DNA from: JBDKTH01 sp964558295
GTDB taxonomy: Bacteria; Planctomycetota; Planctomycetia; Pirellulales; Thermoguttaceae
DNA: 7,120 bases
Direction of reading: 5' to 3'
Assembly (NCBI GenBank): GCA_964558295.1
Contig: CAZLDQ010000262.1
Span: 1 to 7,120 of the forward strand
Part shown: positions 1 through 4,881 of the stretch, one piece after another
Layout: each line of letters begins with the position of its first letter
Numbering within the stretch: the first letter of the stretch is position 1
Translations under genes and position numbers: made by a program
Notes under the pieces: generated by a model
Seen by the model: only the letters and a program-made list of their open reading frames with translations
Databases searched by the model: none
Told to the model about the DNA's origin: nothing

Positions 1-268
1 AAGGCAGGGAGCCGTAGCAGCTTTTCGCTACTCAGGCAATTTCAAAACACGTTCTAAGCTTCAGGAAGGAGCAGAACGTTTGGGGCCACTTCGAAACGGA
101 GACGGCCCATGGATCGCCAACCGGAAAAACACCTCCACGACGAGGCCGGTGGTTTTTTATCGATAGTCCATTGCCTCGGTTAATCGTCCCCCGCAAAGCC
201 GGCGCTGAAACGGCCGGGCCGAACGCAAGAGTGTTCGCCCCCCGCCATTCACGCAGACAGAAGCGGTT
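1..268. other. Left-edge non-coding stretch
   Basis: No gene could be supported here. One plus frame is open from base 2 to a stop at 164-166 (about 54 residues), but it has no recognisable family signature and runs through a terminator-like hairpin, so it is not called. The only minus-strand ATG in a sensible place (108-110) gives an 18-residue frame. A stem with 7-bp perfect arms (49-55 with 73-79, 17-base loop) and a small 5-bp hairpin (GTAGC/GCTAC near 13-30) are present. The stretch is best read as the 3' flank of the minus-strand glycosidase gene and perhaps of an unseen plus-strand gene to the left. Confidence 0.6.
117..158. terminator. Possible bidirectional intrinsic terminator
   Basis: A GC-containing stem is flanked by an A run on the left (125-129) and six T on the right (153-158). 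Two pairings are possible. CACC pairs with GGTG, extended by AAAA/TTTT with one bulged G. Alternatively CCA(A)CCGG (117-124) pairs with CCGGTGG (146-152) around a loop of about 21 bases. Read on either strand, a stem is followed by at least five T. It lies about 110 bases beyond the stop of the minus-strand glycosidase, where a terminator for that gene would be expected, and could also end a plus-strand unit entering from the left. The long loop and competing folds lower confidence. Confidence 0.4.
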
Positions 269-2548
269 TCACTTGGTAAACGTGATCTGCCAGGAGACCT
301 CCCGATTCTTCGGGGATTGGAAGGTGACATAGACCCAGGCGCCGTTCTGCTTGCCGGTAGCCGTGACGCCGGCTTCTTCGTCGGCGGGCGAGATGCCTAC
401 GAGATCGGCCTTCATGTTGGCGTTGGGGACGACAATCCGCATTTCGTAGGGTTCTCCCCCAATGACCCTCGAAATGCCGACCAGCGAATCGTTGGTCGGA
501 TCCCAGTTCTCGGCCGCCACATCGACGATTCCTTGGGTTACATGCCGCGAAGTGCTGACCACCTGGGGCCGATCGAGGACCGGCCGCAGGGCAATCACGT
601 GGCAAGAGGTCGGACGAAGCTTGGCCCCCAGAGTCCCGGCGATCGGTTCGATAATCTCACCTTCCCAGAAATCGAAGCCGACATAGCGATCGTGGGCCGA
701 ACCCTTGAGTGCCAGGCGAGCCAAGTCGACGGTGACGGTCTTCTCGGTCGTGCCCCAGTTGAACAAGGCCAGGACGTGACGGTTCGACTGGCGATCGCAG
801 AGGTGCCAGACTTCCGCCGGAAAGACGTGCCAGAGGTCCAGAGGCCGGGCAAGACGCTGGTGGTTGCCGATCGTGCGACGGACAACCTCCAGACGTTCAG
901 CCGGAACGCCGGGAAGCCAATTGCTGACGACGTAGAGTTGCCCTGAGACCGCGACCCAAGAGGCCCAGGCACGAACCTGATCGAGAGAAAGACATTCGTC
1001 GAGAAAGACGGCATCCGGGTCATTGTGCCAAACGCGGCCGTGGAGGAAATAGGTTGAGGTGGCCACCTTGACGTTGTCGACGATGCCGCTCCACTTGCGT
1101 CCACTGTCGATTCCCAGACGCATCCCGTCAACCAGGCCGATCGAAGCGCCCAGGATGCGCATATTCTGGGCCGCCGTGCAACCGAGGAGGTAGGCATCCG
1201 GCCCTGTTGCCTCGCGGATCGTTTTGAGGGCTAAGCGATAGGCCTCCATGTTGGTCATGTTTGGATCATGAAACACGGCATCGCCGAAGCCATCGGGCCG
1301 ATAATGCGGATCCGGATAGAGAAGCCCGGCAGGCAGTCCCGTCCAGAGGGCGTCGAGCTTGAAGAACTGGTAGCCCCAAGTGTTGGACATCCGGTGGATC
1401 GTGCGATAGAGGAAATTGCGAACCGCCAGGTGCGATAGATCGAGGGCGTCGCCCCCCCAGGGGACTTGATAGACTGTTCCGTCCTTACGATGCGAGAACC
1501 AGTCTTGATGTTCGGCGAACCGCGGCTGCTTGTGATCCCAACCGAAGGGCGTTAGCCAAAGGCCGGGCTGGAAACCCTGCTCGGCGATTGCTGTTGCGGC
1601 CGCCTTCATCCCGCTCGGATACGGTCCGGCCGGATTATGTTCGGTGAAGTCGCGCCGGGCACGCTGCCAGCCATCGTCGATCTGGAGCACATCAAGGCCA
1701 TACGGCTTAAGGTGTTCCTTGCACCACACCGCCAGTTCTTGCATTCGTTTCTCGTCGGAAGCCCCGGCATGATACCAGGTCGTATAACCCGAGGGGGCCG
1801 GCCGGATCTTGATTGCATGGAGCCGGGCCAGTTCGTCGGCATACTGTTCCAAGCCGAGGGAAGCATCGTCGACATAGCCGATGGCCACCGTCTCGCCGAC
1901 GGCCGTATCGTTTGCCGGAATCTGCAGTCGGCCATATTGGGAGATCGCTTCGAACCGCAGTGTATCGCCATCGGCCGCCGTACGGACAAGTCCGGAAGCC
2001 CGTTCGTGGGTGAGCCAGCCGCAGACAATGCCCGACGCGGTGAGCGGATTAGACGCAGCCAGGAACAAATAGCCGGTCCGATTCTGATCTGCCGGGGTAA
2101 GTCCATCGTAGCTCAACAGACGAAGATCTCGTGCGGGAAGATTCAGAACCACGGGGGCGCGAAGCGGAACAATTTCGTTGACTACCAGCGGCTTCGCGTG
2201 TGTATTTTTGATGATCGTCTTCAGCAAGACAAAGGGGAGTTTCCCGCGGAGCATCAGCATAACCGTATGCCCCGAGGGATGCTCGAAGGTGAGCTGTCGG
2301 GTGTCGCCAACCTCGGCCACTTCGAGTTTCGCCTCCCGGGCCACGAGGAAGTCGCCGAACGTGGCCCCGCGAAGAAAGAGCTTCTCGCCGCATGAGGCGG
2401 AGAAAGTGCCGCTTGAGGGATCGTACTCGATCGAGAGAATTCCGTTGGTGATGCGAGACGGCGAATCGGCGGCCTTGGCGCATGGTGCCGCAAGCATGAG
2501 CCCGACACAGAGCGTCATGGCCAATCGTCGCGAGCCGTCACGTTTCAT
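269..2548 (-). CDS. Secreted alpha-galactosidase-like glycosidase (GH36/melibiase type)
   Basis: A 759-residue retaining glycoside hydrolase of clan GH-D, probably releasing alpha-galactose or a related alpha-linked sugar outside the cytoplasm. A signal peptide is visible: basic start MKRDGSRR, a hydrophobic stretch to about residue 22, then a likely cut after AKA (residue 26). Residues about 30-240 are beta-rich, as in the N-terminal sandwich of GH36. The barrel follows, with LQIDDGWQ (289-295), the putative nucleophile in FFKLDALW (Asp399), and the putative acid/base in MRLGIDSGRKW (Arg477, Asp481). W-H-N-D-P-D (507-512) is also family-like. About residues 570-759 form C-terminal beta-sandwich material. 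The start is supported by an AAGGAG site (2556-2561 on the minus strand) with 7-base spacing. Exact family (GH36 versus a GH27- or raffinose-synthase-like branch) and substrate are not settled, because the nucleophile motif is FKLD and not the KWD of classical GH36. It is divergent from the oxidoreductase gene. Confidence 0.88.
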   Translation of the reverse strand: MKRDGSRRLAMTLCVGLMLAAPCAKAADSPSRITNGILSIEYDPSSGTFSASCGEKLFLRGATFGDFLVAREAKLEVAEVGDTRQLTFEHPSGHTVMLMLRGKLPFVLLKTIIKNTHAKPLVVNEIVPLRAPVVLNLPARDLRLLSYDGLTPADQNRTGYLFLAASNPLTASGIVCGWLTHERASGLVRTAADGDTLRFEAISQYGRLQIPANDTAVGETVAIGYVDDASLGLEQYADELARLHAIKIRPAPSGYTTWYHAGASDEKRMQELAVWCKEHLKPYGLDVLQIDDGWQRARRDFTEHNPAGPYPSGMKAAATAIAEQGFQPGLWLTPFGWDHKQPRFAEHQDWFSHRKDGTVYQVPWGGDALDLSHLAVRNFLYRTIHRMSNTWGYQFFKLDALWTGLPAGLLYPDPHYRPDGFGDAVFHDPNMTNMEAYRLALKTIREATGPDAYLLGCTAAQNMRILGASIGLVDGMRLGIDSGRKWSGIVDNVKVATSTYFLHGRVWHNDPDAVFLDECLSLDQVRAWASWVAVSGQLYVVSNWLPGVPAERLEVVRRTIGNHQRLARPLDLWHVFPAEVWHLCDRQSNRHVLALFNWGTTEKTVTVDLARLALKGSAHDRYVGFDFWEGEIIEPIAGTLGAKLRPTSCHVIALRPVLDRPQVVSTSRHVTQGIVDVAAENWDPTNDSLVGISRVIGGEPYEMRIVVPNANMKADLVGISPADEEAGVTATGKQNGAWVYVTFQSPKNREVSWQITFTK

Positions 2549-2555
2549 TCGCCAA

Positions 2556-2561
2556 CTCCTT
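2556..2561 (-). promoter_or_regulatory. Ribosome binding site of the glycosidase gene
   Basis: AAGGAG on the minus strand, 7 bases before the ATG at 2548-2546. It fixes the start that also gives a clean signal peptide. Confidence 0.75.
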
Positions 2562-2566
2562 GCGTT

Positions 2567-2587
2567 TCTGCACTGTCAGAGTGCAGA
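2567..2587. promoter_or_regulatory. Perfect inverted repeat upstream of the glycosidase (operator or leader hairpin)
   Basis: TCTGCACT (2567-2574) and AGTGCAGA (2580-2587) are perfect reverse complements around GTCAG, giving a 21-bp dyad. It ends 5 bases upstream of the glycosidase's AAGGAG site and 18 bases from its ATG. If transcribed it would form a short hairpin just before the ribosome binding site; as DNA its size suits a dimeric repressor. The sequence shows the symmetry only; either role is inference. Confidence 0.5.
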
Positions 2588-2638
2588 GAATACCCCGAAA
2601 CGTCCCTTAGCAGTCGCCGCGTGCCGCGTCAAGATTCT

Positions 2639-2678
2639 CGCGAAAAATTGGATTGGGGGGAAGAGCGGCTTTTTCGCG
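2639..2678. repeat. Perfect 9-bp inverted repeat in the divergent spacer
   Basis: CGCGAAAAA (2639-2647) and TTTTTCGCG (2670-2678) are exact reverse complements separated by 22 bases, which include a run of six G (2655-2660). It sits near the middle of the 290-base divergent spacer, where a regulator could act on both genes. Centre-to-centre distance of the arms is 31 bases, about three helical turns, so two half-sites on the same face of the DNA are possible. It is not followed by a T run outside the arms, so a terminator is less likely. The role is unknown. Confidence 0.5.
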
Positions 2679-2822
2679 TAACCTGCCGAGAGGTGCTTGA
2701 CAGAAATCGCGTTCTGCGTCATCGTCATATACGTTCGTAATGAAGATCCTTTTGGTACGGCGACGGCCCCGGGTGGTGAAAGCTCGTCGCAATGGTTCAT
2801 GGGGAACTCCGGTTACTTCTCT

Positions 2823-2830
2823 GGGGAGGG
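2823..2830 (+). promoter_or_regulatory. Ribosome binding site deciding the oxidoreductase start
   Basis: GGGGAGGG lies 8 bases before the ATG at 2839. It selects that ATG over the upstream in-frame ATG at 2740 and puts the twin-arginine motif at the very N-terminus. Confidence 0.75.
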
Positions 2831-2838
2831 TGGTCCCG

Positions 2839-4134
2839 ATGAGTGTATCACGTCGCCAATTCTTGGTGGCCTCCAGCGCCGCTGGGCTACTGTCTGTCGC
2901 CCCAGCCGTTCATGGCACCGAAAAGACCAAGAAGTACCGGACGGCGTTGGTAGGGTGCGGGTGGTGGGGCATGAACATCACCCAGGTAGCGATCGAGGCG
3001 GGCGAGTCGGAAATGGTCGCCCTGTGTGATGTGGATCGGCGACAGATGGATTGTGCTGTTTCCAAAGTGGAACAGCAGACTGGCAACGCTCCCAAGAGGT
3101 ACGCCGACTACCGCGAGTTGTTGGAAAAGGAAAAGCCGGAGATCGTGATCGTGGCCACGCCCGATCACTGGCATCCGCTCGTGACGATCGCCGCCGTGGA
3201 GGCCGGGGCCCATGTGTACGTGGAAAAGCCAATCAGCCACACGATCCACGAAGGCTGGGCGATGGTCAAAGCAGCCCGAGCTAACAAACGAATCGTCCAG
3301 GTGGGCACCCACCGCCGAGCTTCGCCGCATAACATTTCGGCCATGAAATTCCTCAAGGAGGGCAAGGCAGGCAAGATCGGCATGGTGCGGGCTTTTGTCC
3401 ACTATCCAGGCGGACCGGGCACGCCGACGCCCGATGCCCCGGTTCCCGAGGGGTTGGATTGGGACATGTGGTGCGGCCCGGCCCCTTTGCGCCCGTTCAA
3501 CCCGCGAATTCACCCCAAGGGATTCCGGGCGTTCCTTGATTATGCGAACGGCACGCTCGGCGACTGGGGCATCCACTGGATGGACCAGATTCTCTGGTGG
3601 ACGGAGGAGAAGTGGCCCAAGACGGTCTTCTCCACCGGGGCCCGCCATATCAAAGCAGACAACACCGATGCCCCTGACACGCAAGTGGTCAGCTACCAGT
3701 TCGACTCATTCACGGCCGTCTGGGAGCATCGGCAGTATGCGGCCAACAACGCGGAAAAGCACAATATCGGCTGTTATTTCTATGGCACCGAAGGGACGCT
3801 TCACCTTGGTTGGATCGACGGATGGACTTTCTATCCGCACGCCAAGGGGCGCGAGCCGATCCACGAAGAGCCGCAGTTGCACCTGCCCGATCACCAGAAC
3901 ATTCGCGAACTGTGGGCCGATTTCCTCCGGTGCATCCAAACGGGCGAAACGCCGATTTGTGATATTCAGATCGGTCACTACTCAACGAATATGAGTCTCC
4001 TGGGAATGCTCTCGCTGAAACTTGGGCGCAGTGTGCAATGGGACGGCGAGCGCGAGACGATTGTCGGCGACGAAGAAGCCAATAAGCTCCTACGGCGCGA
4101 GTATCGTGCCCCGTGGAAGTATCCCGAGGTGTGA
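2839..4134 (+). CDS. Tat-exported Gfo/Idh/MocA family oxidoreductase
   Basis: A 431-residue NAD(P)-dependent oxidoreductase, probably acting on a sugar, cyclitol or related polyol outside the cytoplasm. The N-terminus is a twin-arginine signal: SRRQFLV (residues 4-10), then a weakly hydrophobic Ala/Ser stretch and a likely cut near AVHG (about 26). The Rossmann fold follows, with VGCGWWG (38-44) and Asp64 in ALCDVD as the probable ribose-binding acid. The family hallmark EKP (129-131, Lys130) is present. The C-terminal domain has GDWGIHWMDQ (241-250) with the conserved His246 and Asp249. Length and order are typical of planctomycete members. Tat carries folded proteins, so the cofactor could be loaded before export, as known for Zymomonas glucose-fructose oxidoreductase. 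The start at 2839 is chosen over 2740 because of the ribosome binding site and signal peptide. It is divergent from the glycosidase, suggesting a shared sugar pathway. The substrate cannot be read from sequence. Confidence 0.9.
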   Translation: MSVSRRQFLVASSAAGLLSVAPAVHGTEKTKKYRTALVGCGWWGMNITQVAIEAGESEMVALCDVDRRQMDCAVSKVEQQTGNAPKRYADYRELLEKEKPEIVIVATPDHWHPLVTIAAVEAGAHVYVEKPISHTIHEGWAMVKAARANKRIVQVGTHRRASPHNISAMKFLKEGKAGKIGMVRAFVHYPGGPGTPTPDAPVPEGLDWDMWCGPAPLRPFNPRIHPKGFRAFLDYANGTLGDWGIHWMDQILWWTEEKWPKTVFSTGARHIKADNTDAPDTQVVSYQFDSFTAVWEHRQYAANNAEKHNIGCYFYGTEGTLHLGWIDGWTFYPHAKGREPIHEEPQLHLPDHQNIRELWADFLRCIQTGETPICDIQIGHYSTNMSLLGMLSLKLGRSVQWDGERETIVGDEEANKLLRREYRAPWKYPEV

Positions 4135-4184
4135 GACTCTCCTGGCACGCAGGCCCGGCGTGGCAGCCAGGCTTTTGGGGAGTC
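4135..4184 (+). terminator. Long stem-loop directly after the oxidoreductase stop
   Basis: CCTGGCACGC (4141-4150) faces GCGTG (4158-4162) and CCAGG (4167-4171). The result is a two-part stem with a 7-base loop and a 4-base bulge, followed by CTTTTG. GACTCTCC (4135-4142) can also pair with GGGGAGTC (4177-4184) with one G-U. It begins on the base after the TGA stop. The T run is short, so it may act as a 3'-end stabilising structure as much as a terminator. Confidence 0.45.
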
Positions 4185-4218
4185 ACACGAGTGCGTACAC
4201 CGCAAAGGATTGCCCTGC

Positions 4219-4241
4219 AAGGCACGGATGCCTTTCTTTTT
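4219..4241 (+). terminator. Intrinsic terminator after the oxidoreductase gene
   Basis: AAGGCA (4219-4224) and TGCCTT (4229-4234) form a 6-bp stem closed by the tetraloop CGGA, followed by T-C-TTTTT (to 4241). It lies 85 bases beyond the oxidoreductase stop, on the same strand. The shape is classical, though the stem is short. On the minus strand no T run follows, so it would act on plus-strand transcripts only. Confidence 0.6.
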
Positions 4242-4243
4242 GA

Positions 4244-4282
4244 TCTCCTCCGCAGCATTGGTGGGTGGATTTGCGGAGGAGA
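4244..4282. repeat. Perfect 11-bp inverted repeat just past the terminator
   Basis: TCTCCTCCGCA (4244-4254) and TGCGGAGGAGA (4272-4282) are exact reverse complements with a 17-base spacer. It starts two bases after the T run of the terminator at 4219-4241. No T run follows on either strand. The arms contain CTCCTCC and GGAGGAG, so a transcript would pair a Shine-Dalgarno-like sequence with its complement, but no plausible start codon lies close downstream. The role is unknown. Confidence 0.5.
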
Positions 4283-4881
4283 CGGGGTTGCTTAACGACG
4301 GGATCCGCCTTTCTGTTCGGGATGTGGCGAGTCCTGGGTCGTGACCCTAGGAGGTCGAGTGGGGTTTCCGACGAACCGCACATGAACCGGCGAATCGATC
4401 CCCGGCACAAGCGTTTCTCCTTGCAAACGTCCCCCTTCCGATCGCTTTCCGCACGATCGAAAAGTGAGCCCCAGCGAAAAAGAGCCCGTATCCGTCTGCT
4501 GATGAGCCAGAGATCGGAGGAACGGGTGCACGGTCGGCCCTTTCCTGGGTTCTTTGAGCACGGGGAGACAGGATCCTTTGGGCAGGCCGGAACCGTCCTG
4601 GTTCCACCCCCAAGTATAGTGGATCGGGCCAACGATGAAAGGAGTCTGTCAGGGCAGGGTATAAGCGTGTCGTTCCTTGATGAAGACTAATGAAGAATGA
4701 GGCCGCAGGCCCCCCTGCTCCCGGGCTGATCGCTACCCTGTCGTTCTAAGTGGAGTCGATGCAGCTTTTATTCTCCTTTCATTATCATTATAGTAGGACT
4801 TTCATCACCTCCTCCGTACCCGCCGATCCTCCTGCCCTGGTGCCTTGGCACGCCCAAACGTTTCCGGATACATTGGAGCCT
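4283..4881. other. About 600 bases without a convincing gene
   Basis: Several overlapping frames are open on both strands here. The longest is 141 residues plus (4265-4690, GTG start) and the next about 149 residues minus, but their translations are rich in Arg, Ser and Pro without recognisable motifs, as expected of GC-rich non-coding DNA. Small dyads are present: TCCTGGGTC/GACCCTAGGA (4332-4352, one extra base), GGAACC/GGTTCC (4589-4605), and CGATCG twice (4439-4444, 4454-4459). The right part holds an unusually AT-rich patch (about 4766-4800). The stretch probably contains the leader and promoter of the propeller gene that follows; an unrecognised small RNA or decayed gene cannot be excluded. 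Confidence 0.45.
4766..4794 (+). promoter_or_regulatory. Weak promoter candidate for the PQQ-like gene
   Basis: TATAGT (4789-4794) matches a -10 box in five of six positions and lies in an AT-rich patch with a repeated CATTAT (4780-4791). The -35 position at 17-base spacing holds only TTTTAT. It sits about 90 bases upstream of the preferred ATG at 4882. If real, it would rule out translation from 4750 or 4759. Confidence 0.25.

Larger units (their letters stand above)
2549..2838. other. Divergent intergenic control region
   Basis: This 290-base spacer separates the starts of the minus-strand glycosidase and the plus-strand oxidoreductase, so both promoters should lie in it. It carries two perfect inverted repeats, listed separately, and the two ribosome binding sites. 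A perfect TTGACA occurs on the plus strand at 2697-2702, but no acceptable -10 follows at 16-18 bases. I could not place either promoter with confidence. The plus frame upstream of 2839 is open back to an ATG at 2740, but its translation is Arg-rich and precedes a clear Tat signal, so it is treated as untranslated leader. Confidence 0.6.

Noticed and set aside
2..166. Plus-strand open frame at the left edge (about 54 residues)
   Set aside because: No recognisable protein character, no homologue that I recognise, and it runs through a terminator-like hairpin.
1637..2395. 252-residue plus-strand open frame opposite the glycosidase, with a similar one at 317-946
   Set aside because: Both are in codon register antisense to the glycosidase and show no family signature; treated as shadows.
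2604..2632. Minus-strand promoter with TTGACG (2627-2632) for the glycosidase
   Set aside because: At 17-base spacing the -10 position reads TAAGGG, too poor a match to support.
2697..2731. Promoter built on the perfect TTGACA at 2697-2702
   Set aside because: The nearest -10-like sequences (CATATA 2726-2731, TATACG 2728-2733) are 23 or more bases away, outside the accepted spacing; positions at 16-18 bases do not resemble a -10 box.
2740..2838. Upstream extension of the oxidoreductase to ATG 2740
   Set aside because: It would place 33 Arg-rich residues before a clear twin-arginine signal, and a good ribosome binding site lies before ATG 2839.
2887..3684. 265-residue minus-strand open frame opposite the oxidoreductase gene
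   Set aside because: Also in codon register with the sense gene and explained by the same lack of TTA/CTA/TCA codons; the sense frame has all family motifs.
4589..4610. GGAACC/GGTTCC dyad resembling a tRNA T-arm
   Set aside because: No acceptor, D or anticodon arms could be placed around it at tRNA distances.
4265..4690. 141-residue plus-strand frame with GTG start in the spacer
   Set aside because: Arg/Ser-rich translation without a domain, no ribosome binding site at a suitable distance, and a start inside the 4244-4282 inverted repeat. Overlapping open frames on the other strand have the same character.
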